49,704 bases of DNA, from contig CAZIHO010000010.1 of assembly GCA_964538875.1 (NCBI GenBank), positions 1 through 49,704 of the forward strand, in the 5' to 3' direction. Of the stretch, positions 23,624-32,923 are shown in pieces. The translations under genes were made by a program, and so were the position numbers. Under the pieces are notes generated by a model, which searched no databases, had not been told where the DNA came from, and saw only the letters and a list, made by a program, of their open reading frames with translations. Source of the stretch: CAZIHO01 sp964538875. Its GTDB lineage: Bacteria; Pseudomonadota; Gammaproteobacteria; Chromatiales; Chromatiaceae. Every line of letters begins with the position of its first letter. The first letter of the stretch is position 1.

Positions 23624-24940
23624 GTGGGTTTCTCCCCGGAACGCCTGTTCGCCATTCTCGCGGAATGGCCTCGCCCGGCCCGTTACTGGGTCGCCTACAG
23701 CGGCGGGCTGGACTCCAGCGTTCTGCTCCATGCCCTGGCGGCGCTTCGCGACCGCCTGGCCGTGCCCCTGGCCGCCCTGCACCTGGATCATGGCTTACAA
23801 GCGCCGTCGGCGGACTGGGTCCAGCATTGCCGCCAGGAGTGCGCCGCTCTCGATGTGCCCCTGCGGGTGCAATCCCTCGGCTTGCGGGAACAGCCCGGCA
23901 CCAGCCTGGAGGCCCTGGCCCGGGACGCCCGGCGGGCCGCCTTCGCGACGCTGCTCGGCGAGGGGGAAATGATGCTGACCGCCCATCACCAGGACGATCA
24001 GGCCGAAACTTTTTGGCTCCAGTTGTTGCGGGGCAGTGGCCTGCGCGGCCTGTCCGCCATGCCCCGGCTGCAACCCCTGGCGGCAGGGTTCCTGGCCCGG
24101 CCCCTGCTGGAGTTCAGCCGGGCGGAGTTACGGGAGCAGGCGCGGCTCCAGGGCATCGCCTGGATTCAGGACCCCAGCAACGAGGATTGCCGTTTCGACC
24201 GCAATTTCCTGCGCCAGCGCCTATTGCCCCTGGTGGCGGAACGCTGGCCGGCCCAGGCCCGCACCAGCGCACGGGCCGCCAGCCATTGCGCCGAGGCCCA
24301 AGGACTGATTGATGCCCTGGCCCAGGCGGACCTGGAACAGGCGCGGGGCCGGGCGCCCCACACTCTGTCGGTCGCCCGGTTGCGGGCCCTGGCCCCGGAC
24401 CGGGCCCGGGCCCTGCTGCGCTTCTGGATCCGTGCATTGGGGCTTCCGGTACCTGCCAGCCGGCCCTTGGCGCGGATCTTGACGGAACTCTTGCCGGCGG
24501 CTCCGGATCGCCAACCCCTGGTGGCCTGGCCCGGCGCAGAAGCCCGCCGCTACCGGGACCAGTTGTATGTGCTGAAGCCCCTGCCAGCCCGGCCCCAGGG
24601 ACCCTTGCCCTGGCCCAAGCCGGAGGTGTTGCGGTTGCCGGCTGGCTTGGGCTGGCTGCATCCCCCGGCGCCCTGGCCAGGGGATGGGCTATGGGTGGGA
24701 TTTCGGGCCGGTGGCGAGCAGTTTTGTCCGCCGGGACAGACCCAACATCGCTCCCTAAAGAATCTCTGCCAGGAAGCGGGGGTGCCAGACTGGCTGCGGC
24801 CCTATCTGCCCCTGGTCCACCGGGACCGGCAATTGCTGGCGGTGGCGGGCCTGGGATTCGCCAACCCGGCGTTGGGAGTCAGATGGGCAGGGCATCCCTG
24901 GACCGGACTCTTGGATGGTGAGCCCCAGTGGTCCCCCTAG
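23624..24940 (+). CDS. tilS: tRNA(Ile)-lysidine synthase
   Basis: A 438-residue enzyme that attaches lysine to C34 of the CAU-anticodon tRNA-Ile, changing its codon reading from AUG to AUA. The ATP-binding PP-loop is SGGLDSS at residues 26-32; the N-terminal catalytic domain continues with LHLDHGLQ and TAHHQDDQAET, and the TilS-specific C-terminal domain is present (FRAGGEQFCPPGQTQHRSLKNLCQEAGVP). The start is a GTG at 23624, ten bases after accA, so the two are probably cotranscribed. Its TAG stop is interleaved with the stop of the convergent histidine kinase gene through the palindrome CTAG. Confidence 0.96.
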   Translation: MGFSPERLFAILAEWPRPARYWVAYSGGLDSSVLLHALAALRDRLAVPLAALHLDHGLQAPSADWVQHCRQECAALDVPLRVQSLGLREQPGTSLEALARDARRAAFATLLGEGEMMLTAHHQDDQAETFWLQLLRGSGLRGLSAMPRLQPLAAGFLARPLLEFSRAELREQARLQGIAWIQDPSNEDCRFDRNFLRQRLLPLVAERWPAQARTSARAASHCAEAQGLIDALAQADLEQARGRAPHTLSVARLRALAPDRARALLRFWIRALGLPVPASRPLARILTELLPAAPDRQPLVAWPGAEARRYRDQLYVLKPLPARPQGPLPWPKPEVLRLPAGLGWLHPPAPWPGDGLWVGFRAGGEQFCPPGQTQHRSLKNLCQEAGVPDWLRPYLPLVHRDRQLLAVAGLGFANPALGVRWAGHPWTGLLDGEPQWSP

Positions 24941-27384
24941 GCGTCAAAATCTGGGCGGGATTCTGGAGGCGGAAACCGGCTGGCAGCCGGGTCGCCGTTT
25001 TCCAATAGCAGGGTGGCCTTGAGCAGGCTGTCCGGAGACGAACTGGGGAGGGGGAGATCCGCTTCCGCCGGTAGCCACAACTCGAACAGGGAGCCCTGGC
25101 CCAGCACGCTGTCCACCTGGACATGGCCGCCATGGCGGCGCGCCACCGTGTCCACGAACACCAACCCCAGGCCGATGCCGGGGGTCAGGGAGCCGCCGCC
25201 GGAGCCCTCGACCCGCTGGTAGCGCCGGAACAGGCGCGCCAGATCCTGGCGCGAGATGCCCGGTCCCTGGTCCTGGACCCGGCAGGTCCAATACTCCGGG
25301 TGATGCTGGATGTCGGTGCTGATGGTGGCATGGGGGGGACTGAACTTGATGGCGTTGTTCAGGAGGTTGACCAGCGCCCGCCGCAGCAGGTAGGCGTCGC
25401 CCTGGATCCAGGCGGCCTCGCCGAGGCGGGTAGCGGCTAGGCGCAGATGCTTGGCCCGTGCCTGGGGCAATACTTCTTGGGCGGCGTCCGCCATTACCTG
25501 GAACAGGTCCAGACGGCCAGCCTGGAGGGGCCGGTTCTCGGCGCGCATCACCTGTAGCAGTTCATCGCACAATTGCAGGGAATTTTCCGCCAGATTCTCG
25601 ACCATTTCCGAAAATTCCTGGGACGTCATGACCGCATCGCCGGTCCGCAACAGCCGGGAAACGGTGATGAGGGAAGCCTGGGGCGAGCGTAAATCATGGG
25701 CGATAAAACCGAGCAGATCCTCCCGCTGGCGTTCCACATGGCGCATCTGGGTCACGTCCGCCAAACTGACAATGACGCCCAGGCAGGGGGAATCCGGCGC
25801 CTGCAGGGGGGCCAGACGTACCAGGAAAACCCGTTGCCGGGCGTCCAGGGCCTCGCTGGTGACCATCTGTTGCTGCCGCGCTGCCCGGGTCAGCAACAGA
25901 GTCCAGGTGGGGGCGTCGCTGGGTACCAGATGTTCCAGCAGGGGTTCCAACTCTTGGCCGATCAGGTCGACACCGTTTTCCAGCAAGCGCAGGGCCGCCT
26001 GGTTGGCCTGGGCCACCCGCCCGCCCAGGTCCACCACCAGGGTGGCATCCGGCAGGCCGGCCAGGATGTCATCCAATAGGCGCCGCGCCCGGCACAGGCG
26101 CTGGGCGGCGTCCCGCACCGCCTGGACCCTGGAATCCAGCGGGTCCCAGGGCGGCCGCTGGGCTGGCGTTCTTTCCACCAGGGTCGGGGCCGGACCCGGT
26201 TCTCCACTCAGACGGCGGATTTCTTCGTCCAACAGCCGGGCGGTCACTTCCAGGCGCCGCCAGCTCCACAGGGGGTAGGCGCTCAGACTGGCCACCAGAA
26301 CCCCGCCGGGTGCCCACCACCAGCCCAGCGGCAGCACCGCCATTGCCACCAGGGGCGCGGACAGCGTGGAGCCGACCGCCAGGGTCAGACCCTGACGGGG
26401 AGAACCGCCGCGCATCGCCAACAGCAGCCCCAGGATCCAGACCGCCGACAGCAGGGCGTTGAATGCGGTGGGGACCGGCGCCAACTGGACCCCGGAGCGG
26501 ATCATGGCCAGAATTTCGGCGGTGATCGCCACCCCCGGCGTCTGGCGACCGGCCAACAGGGACAGGGGCGTGGCGGTGAAACCATCTAAGCCCTGGGCGG
26601 TGACGCCGATGAGCACGAATTTATCCGCGAACTGGGACGCCGGGACGGTGCCCCGCGCCAGGTCCGCGTAGGACACCTGGACCAGGTGCGCGGGGTCGAA
26701 CAGATAGCGGATCAGGTGGCGCTGGTCCCTGAGCCAATGGTGTTCTGCCGCGCTGGCGGGCGCCTGACCCGGAGTGGGCGCCAGGGACGGCCTGGCCGGG
26801 AAATCGACGCCGGCGGCGTCCAGCAAGGCCAGCGCTGCCTGGGGCAGGTGGGCATGGTCCACGCCGGCACGCAGGTAGATCCAGCGCAGCACGCCATCCA
26901 GGTCCGGTTCGGCGTCGATGTGGCCCAGACGGGCCCTGGCGGCGAGGGCGGCGATAGGTTCCAGGGCCTGGCCAGACCTGAGTCCCTCGGCGTCAAACGC
27001 TACCGGCAGCACCAGCTTGCCGGAACCGGCGATGGCCTGGGCCAAGCGGGCATCCTGGGCTGGATCCGGGGCCGGCTCGGAGAGCAGCAGGTCGAGAAAA
27101 ATCGCCTTGGGCCGGGCCGCAGTGATGCGCTCGATGACCTCCGCATGCAGGTCGCGCCGCCAGGGCCAGCGTCCCAGGGCGCGCAGACTTTCGTCATCGA
27201 TGGCGACGATCACCACATCCTGGGGCGGCGCTCCCGCCCATAGGGATTGGGCGGCGTCATGTACGTATTGATCGAGGCGCCAGGTCCAGCGTCCGAGGAC
27301 CGCCAGGCTCGCCAGCAGGGTCAGGATCAGGGTTGCCAGGAGCCATTCTCGCCGCAGGGGCTGAAGTTGGACCAAGGGAGTCAT
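24937..27384 (-). CDS. CHASE2-PAS sensor histidine kinase
   Basis: An 815-residue kinase. TM1 at about 13-32 precedes a periplasmic CHASE2 domain (residues 35-310: IVAIDDESLRALGRWPW, FADKFVLIGVTAQGL), then a cluster of three hydrophobic helices, a PAS domain (about 435-550), the HisKA dimerisation domain with phospho-acceptor His563 in FIAHDLRSPQ, and an HATPase domain with N-box NLLNNAIKFS, DQGPGIS and GIGLGLVF. The upstream gene (LysM-FecR) is 133 bases away on the same strand; CHASE2 enzymes are often encoded beside FecR proteins. No response regulator is adjacent. The start is the ATG at 27384. Its end overlaps tilS by four bases. Confidence 0.93.
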   Translation of the reverse strand: MTPLVQLQPLRREWLLATLILTLLASLAVLGRWTWRLDQYVHDAAQSLWAGAPPQDVVIVAIDDESLRALGRWPWRRDLHAEVIERITAARPKAIFLDLLLSEPAPDPAQDARLAQAIAGSGKLVLPVAFDAEGLRSGQALEPIAALAARARLGHIDAEPDLDGVLRWIYLRAGVDHAHLPQAALALLDAAGVDFPARPSLAPTPGQAPASAAEHHWLRDQRHLIRYLFDPAHLVQVSYADLARGTVPASQFADKFVLIGVTAQGLDGFTATPLSLLAGRQTPGVAITAEILAMIRSGVQLAPVPTAFNALLSAVWILGLLLAMRGGSPRQGLTLAVGSTLSAPLVAMAVLPLGWWWAPGGVLVASLSAYPLWSWRRLEVTARLLDEEIRRLSGEPGPAPTLVERTPAQRPPWDPLDSRVQAVRDAAQRLCRARRLLDDILAGLPDATLVVDLGGRVAQANQAALRLLENGVDLIGQELEPLLEHLVPSDAPTWTLLLTRAARQQQMVTSEALDARQRVFLVRLAPLQAPDSPCLGVIVSLADVTQMRHVERQREDLLGFIAHDLRSPQASLITVSRLLRTGDAVMTSQEFSEMVENLAENSLQLCDELLQVMRAENRPLQAGRLDLFQVMADAAQEVLPQARAKHLRLAATRLGEAAWIQGDAYLLRRALVNLLNNAIKFSPPHATISTDIQHHPEYWTCRVQDQGPGISRQDLARLFRRYQRVEGSGGGSLTPGIGLGLVFVDTVARRHGGHVQVDSVLGQGSLFELWLPAEADLPLPSSSPDSLLKATLLLENGDPAASRFPPPESRPDFDA

Positions 27385-27517
27385 TCATCTACAACCAGGA
27401 AGTCATGGGCCGGGCTACTGGACCAGCGGCTGGGGCTGGTTCCCGCCGGCCCGGCATCATACCCGTTGCTGCGGATGGCGTCGTGGCCGGCTTCACCCGA
27501 GGCGGTTCCGGGTCTTC

Positions 27518-29167
27518 TCAGGGAATAGAGCGCAGCCGGCCGGTGGCGGAGTCCAGACAGGCGCCAGTCAGGTCCTCGACGCAGGCGGGCAAATCCACCA
27601 CCTGGGGCTTGGTATAGGGGCCCACCACGCCGTCCGGGTCGGTGGCCCGGTAACGGATATAGAGGCGGCCACCCCGCTCCGGCTTTGCCACACGGGCCTT
27701 GGGCGTTTCGGTCTGGAGAGCCGCGAGCAGATTGGAGAACTGGGCATCGGACGCCATCTGAAATTCAAACTTCTGGCCCGGCTCGGCGCTCCAGTTGAAC
27801 TGCATTTCCTGGTCGCTGAGTTCCGGCGGTTCCGGTTGGGCCGGCGGCGGGCGCAGGCTGAAGGGGATGGGGTCGCAGAAGGGCCCCTGGTCACCGTCGG
27901 ACCGTACGCTGGCCACCCGCCAAAAATAATCGCCCACCGCTAGCTTGGTGGAGTGGCCGGTGTCCTGGAGCGAGGCCACGTCCAGGACCGGCGAGTCGAA
28001 TTGGGCGGTCGCCGCCACCTGGAGGTGATAGCTGGCGGCCTGGGGATTGGCGGCCCACTGGAAACGGGGTTCCGCCGCCCGGACCCGGCTCTGGGGCGCC
28101 GGCGTGGACGGCAAGGGAGGCTCCGGGCGCGCCTTGAGGCGGAAGGGATGCACCGCGTCTGGACCCTCCAGGCCCAGGGCGTCGGCGGCCCTGACCCGCA
28201 GCAGGTAATCGCCGTCCGGTAATTCCGGAAATCGCAGAATGGGCGTGGAGGAGAGGATCTCCGCACGGATTTGCTTGAATTCCGGGTCCAGGGCAATCTG
28301 GGCCCGGTAGGCTGCGGCGCCGGCCACCGGCGGCAGTTCCCAGCGGGGCAGGGGCTTTTCCTGTACCGGCGCCAAGCGGCTGAGGTCCGGGGCCGGTGGC
28401 AGGGCGATGAGGGACGAAACCTGGCCCCGGCGGTCCACCCAGACGCCAAAGCCAGCACCGGCCAGGCGTTCCTGGCGGCTACCCCGAATCGCCACCTGGC
28501 CCGCCAGCACCTCACCCTGGGAGGTGTTGCGCTGGGGATTGGCGGCTACCCGGAAATGGGTGCCCCGCACGCCCAGGATGGCCTGGGGCGTCTTGACTTG
28601 AAAATGGGGGTTGCCTCCCTGGACGTGGGTGACCAAGGCCTCGATACGGCCCTGTAGCAGCTTGAGCCTGGAGCGGAAAAAGCTAACGTCCCGGTATTCC
28701 TCCATGTTCTCCAACTCCGCCACCACCGAGGGGCCGACCCGTACCAGGGAGCCGTCCGCCAGTTCCACCGTGGCCTGGCCGTCCTCGCCGGTGCGGATCT
28801 CGCTTCCCGGCGGCATCCGGGCGCCAAGCACTGCTGAGGTTGCGGCCTGGCCCGGCTCCCGCAGGGATACGGACCCGGCGAAGTCCAACAGCCGGGCCGG
28901 AGCGGCCTGGACGCGCATCAGGGCCAAGGGAATCAGCAGATAGGAGCCGACCGGGATGGCGCGGGGGTCGGCGATGCGATTGAGCGACTGGAGGATGGGC
29001 CAGTCGCCGGGACGGATCAACAGAGCTTCAGCGAGGCCCACCAGGGTATCCCCCGCTTGGGTCTGGTAGCGATACAGGTCGTCTGCGGCCAGGGCCGGTC
29101 CCCCCACCACCAGCAACAACAGCAGTGCCGCCAGCAGGCGCTGGCGAAATCCCAAGATGACTGACAT
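27518..29167 (-). CDS. Secreted LysM-FecR protein with fibronectin-like repeats
   Basis: A 549-residue protein with a signal peptide (cleavage near GPALAADD, residue 28). A LysM peptidoglycan-binding domain comes next (YQTQAGDTLVGLAE to GSYLLIP), then a FecR domain (about 95-240; VKTPQAILGVRGTHFRV is the typical core) and two or three fibronectin type III-like repeats. It should sit in the periplasm anchored to peptidoglycan. Its partner is most likely the CHASE2 kinase encoded downstream, whose periplasmic domain it could regulate. The start is the ATG at 29167, with GAGGG four bases upstream; an ATG five codons earlier is an alternative. An AT-rich promoter-like region precedes it. Confidence 0.88.
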   Translation of the reverse strand: MSVILGFRQRLLAALLLLLVVGGPALAADDLYRYQTQAGDTLVGLAEALLIRPGDWPILQSLNRIADPRAIPVGSYLLIPLALMRVQAAPARLLDFAGSVSLREPGQAATSAVLGARMPPGSEIRTGEDGQATVELADGSLVRVGPSVVAELENMEEYRDVSFFRSRLKLLQGRIEALVTHVQGGNPHFQVKTPQAILGVRGTHFRVAANPQRNTSQGEVLAGQVAIRGSRQERLAGAGFGVWVDRRGQVSSLIALPPAPDLSRLAPVQEKPLPRWELPPVAGAAAYRAQIALDPEFKQIRAEILSSTPILRFPELPDGDYLLRVRAADALGLEGPDAVHPFRLKARPEPPLPSTPAPQSRVRAAEPRFQWAANPQAASYHLQVAATAQFDSPVLDVASLQDTGHSTKLAVGDYFWRVASVRSDGDQGPFCDPIPFSLRPPPAQPEPPELSDQEMQFNWSAEPGQKFEFQMASDAQFSNLLAALQTETPKARVAKPERGGRLYIRYRATDPDGVVGPYTKPQVVDLPACVEDLTGACLDSATGRLRSIP

Positions 29168-29251
29168 GCTTCCCTCATTCATCCCAAGCGACAGGGGCGA
29201 GTTTCAGCCATGGGGGCTGTCGCGTTGGGCGACGCTTGGCATTAAAAACCT

Positions 29252-29279
29252 ATAATATCGTTAAGCTATTTTTTTAGAA
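29252..29279 (-). promoter_or_regulatory. Candidate sigma-70 promoter of the LysM-FecR gene
   Basis: In an unusually AT-rich patch the minus strand reads TTCTAA (29279-29274), 16 bases, then TATTAT (29257-29252). The -10 is 5/6 to consensus, the -35 only about 3/6. It would leave a leader of roughly 70-80 bases before the start codon. The base composition of the patch stands out from its GC-rich surroundings and supports a promoter here. Confidence 0.4.
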
Positions 29280-29404
29280 TGATCGGCATTCGACTTGGCA
29301 GTCTCATTGTTCCAGGCACCTGGGTCAAGTCCCCGGATACCATGCTGGGAATAAAAAACATTCCAGGGGGCGGGGCTAGGTCCGGCGGCAGCGTTTCCCT
29401 CGGC

Positions 29405-30268
29405 CTAGAACAGGATGCTGGTCATCTTGGCCCGGTACCTGGATACCAGTTCCCCGGAGCCCCCTAAGAGCTCAAAAATGCGCAACAGGGTGGCGCGGGC
29501 GGCGTCATCCCCATATTTGCGGTCCCGGCGCAGCAACTCCAGCAGTAACTCCAGGGCGGCGGGGATGTCGCCGGCCACCACCCGCTGCACCGCTAACAGG
29601 TAGCGGGCTTCACTGTCCGCCGGGTTATCCAGCAGGCGTTGCTCCAATTCGGGCGCTGGCGGCGCCGATTGGGCCTGTTGGTAAAAAGCCAGTTGGCCGC
29701 GCAGGGCCAGCACCTCGGGTTGTTGTTGCTGATCCAGGTCCAGGGATGCCAAGGTTTGGGCCGCGCCGGCCAGGTCGCCCTGGGCGACCTGAAGGCGGGC
29801 TTGCAGTACCGGCAGGCGCGGATTGGCGGCGTCGTTCCCCTGGGTCTGGTCTAGCAGCCGGCCGGCGCCGTCCAGGTCGCCATCGCCCAGCAACACTTCG
29901 GCCTGGTCCAGCCAGAGGTCCGATTCCCGGACCAGGAAACGGTCCACGAAGGCACGCACCTTGGCTTCCGGCATAGCGCCCAGGAATTCATCTACCGGCT
30001 GACCGTCCAGAAACAGCCGCACGGTCGGCAGGCTACGGATGCCATGCCGGGCCGCCAGGTCCCGTTGTTCCTCGGTATTGAGCTTGGCGACGGTCAATTT
30101 GCCCCCGTAGGCATCCGCCACCCGCTCCAGGATCGGCGCCAGGGCCCGGCAGGGGGCGCACCATTCGGCCCAATAATCCACCAATACCGGGTGGCGATGG
30201 GACGCCTCCAACACCAGGGTTTGGAAGCTTTCCTGGGTGACGTCGAATACATGGGGAGATGCGGCCAT
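29405..30268 (-). CDS. cnoX: Thioredoxin-like co-chaperone (CnoX/YbbN type)
   Basis: A 287-residue protein with an N-terminal thioredoxin domain and a C-terminal TPR-like region of about 165 residues, the architecture of YbbN/CnoX. The active site is WCAPC (Cys37 and Cys40), a redox-competent pair; E. coli CnoX has lost the first Cys, so this version may keep oxidoreductase activity as well as holdase function. The cis-proline loop is visible as RSLPTVRLF. CnoX proteins protect unfolding proteins during oxidative (chlorine) stress and hand them to GroEL. Cytoplasmic: no signal peptide. It lies 50 bases downstream of der on the same strand. Confidence 0.88.
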   Translation of the reverse strand: MAASPHVFDVTQESFQTLVLEASHRHPVLVDYWAEWCAPCRALAPILERVADAYGGKLTVAKLNTEEQRDLAARHGIRSLPTVRLFLDGQPVDEFLGAMPEAKVRAFVDRFLVRESDLWLDQAEVLLGDGDLDGAGRLLDQTQGNDAANPRLPVLQARLQVAQGDLAGAAQTLASLDLDQQQQPEVLALRGQLAFYQQAQSAPPAPELEQRLLDNPADSEARYLLAVQRVVAGDIPAALELLLELLRRDRKYGDDAARATLLRIFELLGGSGELVSRYRAKMTSILF

Positions 30269-30318
30269 GAGCGCTCAAGTCCTGTGGGTAGGGGGGCGCC
30301 AATTATACGCGGGCGGCG

Positions 30319-31722
30319 TCAATCCTTGCGCTTGGCGAATTTCACCAGGCGCTTACGCTTTTGTACCTGCTGGGGCGTCAACTGGTTGCGCTGGCCTTCG
30401 TAGGGGTTGTCGCCGGTCTTGAACGACAACCGGATCGGCGTGCCATGCAGCTTGAGGGCGGTGCGGAAGAAGTTAGTCAGATAGCGCTTGTAGCTTTCCG
30501 ATAATTCCTCGGTCTGGTTGCCGTGGATGACGATGATGGGCGGGTTGCGGCCGCCCTGATGGGCATAGCGCAACTTGATCCGGCGGCCCCGTACCAGGGG
30601 CGGCTGGTGTTCCGCCAGGGCCAGGCCCAGCAGGCGATTGATTTCCGGGGTGGGCAGATGCCGGACCGCATTGGCGTAGGCTTGATCCACGGTGTCCAGC
30701 AGCAGACCGACGCCGGAACCGTGCAGGGCCGAGATGTAATGCCAACTGGCGAAATCCAAAAAGCCCAGGCGCCGTTGCAGGGCATCCTTGACCTGGGTGC
30801 GCTCGGTGGACTTGAGCCCGTCCCATTTATTGACTGCTACCACCAGGGCCCGCCCGCTGTCCAGGATGTGGGCGGCGAGACTGGTGTCCTGGTCGCTGAT
30901 GCCGTCCTGGGCATCCACCACCAGGATCACTGCCTGGGCTTCGGCGATGGACTGCAACGCCTTGATGACGCTAAATTTTTCCAGGGTGTCGGAAATGCGG
31001 GCGCGGCGCCGGATGCCGGCGGTATCGATCAGGGTGTAGTTGCGGTCGCCGTGTTGGAAGGGAATGAACAGACTGTCACGGGTGGTGCCCGGCATGTCGC
31101 AGGCGATCACCCGTTCCTCGCCGAGCAGCCGGTTGATGAGGGTGGACTTGCCTACATTGGGGCGTCCCACCACTGCCACGCGCAGTCCCTCGCCGGGGGC
31201 CAGTTCCCGGTCGTCCCGGGCTTCCGCACCAGGCTCTTCCTCGCCCAGTACCCGGTCCATCAGTACTCGCACACCCCGACTATGGACCGCCGCGATGGCC
31301 GCCGGGACGCCCAGGCCCAGGCGATGGAAATCCCCCATGGCCAGATCCGGATCCTGGCCGTCGGTCTTGTTGACTACCGCAATCACCGGCTTGCCGGTGC
31401 GGCGCAGTTCCCTGGCGATGGTTTCGTCGCCGGGGGTGCAGCCTTCCCGGGCATCCAAGATCAGCAGAATCTGGTCCGCTTCCTCGATGGCCAGGCGCGC
31501 CTGGCGTTCCATGAGGGCCTCGACGCCGTCCTTTTCGCCGGTGAGCCCGCCGGTGTCCACCACCAGGTAGGGGCGGGGACCCAGCTTGCCGGTGCCATAT
31601 TTCCGGTCCCGGGTGAGACCCGGCTGGTTGGCCACCAGAGCGTCCCGGCTACGGGTCAAGCAGTTGAATAGGGTGGACTTGCCGACGTTGGGGCGCCCGA
31701 CCAGGGCGATGACCGGTAACAT
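30319..31722 (-). CDS. der: Ribosome biogenesis GTPase Der (EngA)
   Basis: A 467-residue tandem GTPase required for maturation of the 50S subunit. Two G domains each carry the P-loop GRPNVGKS (from residue 9 and near residue 190), followed by DTGG/DTAG switch II and NKTD/NKWD specificity motifs; a KH-like domain closes the protein (PPIIVIHGNQ). Length and order are standard. The ATG is at 31722, nine bases after the bamB stop, which preserves the bamB-der pair seen in beta- and gammaproteobacteria. Confidence 0.98.
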   Translation of the reverse strand: MLPVIALVGRPNVGKSTLFNCLTRSRDALVANQPGLTRDRKYGTGKLGPRPYLVVDTGGLTGEKDGVEALMERQARLAIEEADQILLILDAREGCTPGDETIARELRRTGKPVIAVVNKTDGQDPDLAMGDFHRLGLGVPAAIAAVHSRGVRVLMDRVLGEEEPGAEARDDRELAPGEGLRVAVVGRPNVGKSTLINRLLGEERVIACDMPGTTRDSLFIPFQHGDRNYTLIDTAGIRRRARISDTLEKFSVIKALQSIAEAQAVILVVDAQDGISDQDTSLAAHILDSGRALVVAVNKWDGLKSTERTQVKDALQRRLGFLDFASWHYISALHGSGVGLLLDTVDQAYANAVRHLPTPEINRLLGLALAEHQPPLVRGRRIKLRYAHQGGRNPPIIVIHGNQTEELSESYKRYLTNFFRTALKLHGTPIRLSFKTGDNPYEGQRNQLTPQQVQKRKRLVKFAKRKD

Positions 31723-31731
31723 GGGCTGGGA

Positions 31732-32913
31732 TCAGGATCCGCCAGGACTGAGGGCGGCCAGGGTGCCGTCATTCGCCAGCACGTAGGCGACCCCGTCATA
31801 CACCAGGGGCGTAGCGGTGATAGGGGAACTGGCGATCTTGACCCGCCCCCGGAGGCTGCCGTCTTCCGCCGCCAGCCAATGCACATAGCCTTCCAAATCG
31901 CCAACCAGCACCAGGTCTCCCAGCACCGCCGGGGCAGTCATGCGCCGGTTCAGCAACTTGTCCTGTTTCCACAGGGACGAGCCATTGCGGGGGTCCAGAC
32001 CCCACACCCGGCTCTTGGTGTCGGTCACCAGGAGTTGGCGCCGGTCGGCGGTCAGACCGGCGTAGGAGGACATTTCCCGTCGCCACATGATCTGACCATT
32101 TTCCTGGGACAGGGCCGCCATGTCCCCCTGGTAGGTCACCACGAAGGCGTAACCCTGCACCAGCAGGGGATCCGCGTCGATGTCCACGATCCGCTCCAAT
32201 TCCGAACGACCCTTGGGCGGGCTGACCGTCACCTCCCAATTGGGATTACCGCTCCCTAGATCGATGCTGGCTAGCTTGCCGTTGGACAGGCCGATGATGG
32301 CACGGGAGCCTTCGATGACCGGCGAGCTGCTACCGCGCAAGGTAAGAACTGGGGCGGTGCGGTCATAGACCCAGACCCGGGTGCCGGTGCGGGCGTTGAG
32401 GCCGTGGACCTTGCCGTCGATGGAATGGGCGACCACCACGCCTTGGCTGGCACGGGGGATGGAGAGCACTTCGCTACTCACCCGCTTGCGCCAATTCTCG
32501 TTGCCGGTGGCCAGGTCCAAGGCGATCACTTCCGCATCGCCGGAGCCCAGCAACACTAGGCCGTCGCCGATGCCGGGACCCCCGGTGATGGCTGCCTTGG
32601 TGTCCGTGCTCCACACCTGGCCGCCAGACTGAAGGTCATGGGCAGTGACCTGGCCCTGGGAGTCGGCGGTCAGGATCCGGCCCGCTCCTATCGCCGGAAC
32701 CAGCTTCACCCGCTGGTCGCCAGCCCCCTTGCCGGTGCCGTGGCTCCAGCGGGTGGTGATGGCGATGGGGTTGGGGATGTCCATCAATTCGGCGGGGGGC
32801 GCCTGGTTATCGACTTCCCGCCAGGCATCCACCGGCATCAGGTCGCGCCAATTACTGCAGCCGGTGAGGAGCAGGCCGGCCAGGAAGGGAACGAACAACT
32901 GGGTGCGGGACAT
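31732..32913 (-). CDS. bamB: Outer membrane assembly lipoprotein BamB
   Basis: A 393-residue lipoprotein of the BAM complex that inserts beta-barrel proteins in the outer membrane. The lipobox is LLTGC with Cys19, after a short signal peptide; the rest is an eight-bladed PQQ-type beta-propeller with repeats such as VWSTDTKAAITGGP, ALDLATGNENW and GLDPRNGSSLWKQD. The start is the ATG at 32913, with AGAGG six bases upstream, ten bases after the yfgM stop. An open frame continues 63 codons upstream, but this is the yfgM region read in another frame. Confidence 0.96.
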   Translation of the reverse strand: MSRTQLFVPFLAGLLLTGCSNWRDLMPVDAWREVDNQAPPAELMDIPNPIAITTRWSHGTGKGAGDQRVKLVPAIGAGRILTADSQGQVTAHDLQSGGQVWSTDTKAAITGGPGIGDGLVLLGSGDAEVIALDLATGNENWRKRVSSEVLSIPRASQGVVVAHSIDGKVHGLNARTGTRVWVYDRTAPVLTLRGSSSPVIEGSRAIIGLSNGKLASIDLGSGNPNWEVTVSPPKGRSELERIVDIDADPLLVQGYAFVVTYQGDMAALSQENGQIMWRREMSSYAGLTADRRQLLVTDTKSRVWGLDPRNGSSLWKQDKLLNRRMTAPAVLGDLVLVGDLEGYVHWLAAEDGSLRGRVKIASSPITATPLVYDGVAYVLANDGTLAALSPGGS

Positions 32914-32923
32914 GGCGAACCTC

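Noticed and set aside
20869..23655. A 928-codon open frame antisense to the GGDEF-EAL and accA genes
   Set aside because: It is a shadow of GC-rich coding sequence on the other strand: no family resemblance, His/Gln/Gly-rich composition, and it spans two well-supported genes.
30523..31671. A 382-codon open frame antisense to der
   Set aside because: Der is certain on the minus strand; the antisense product has no recognisable domain.
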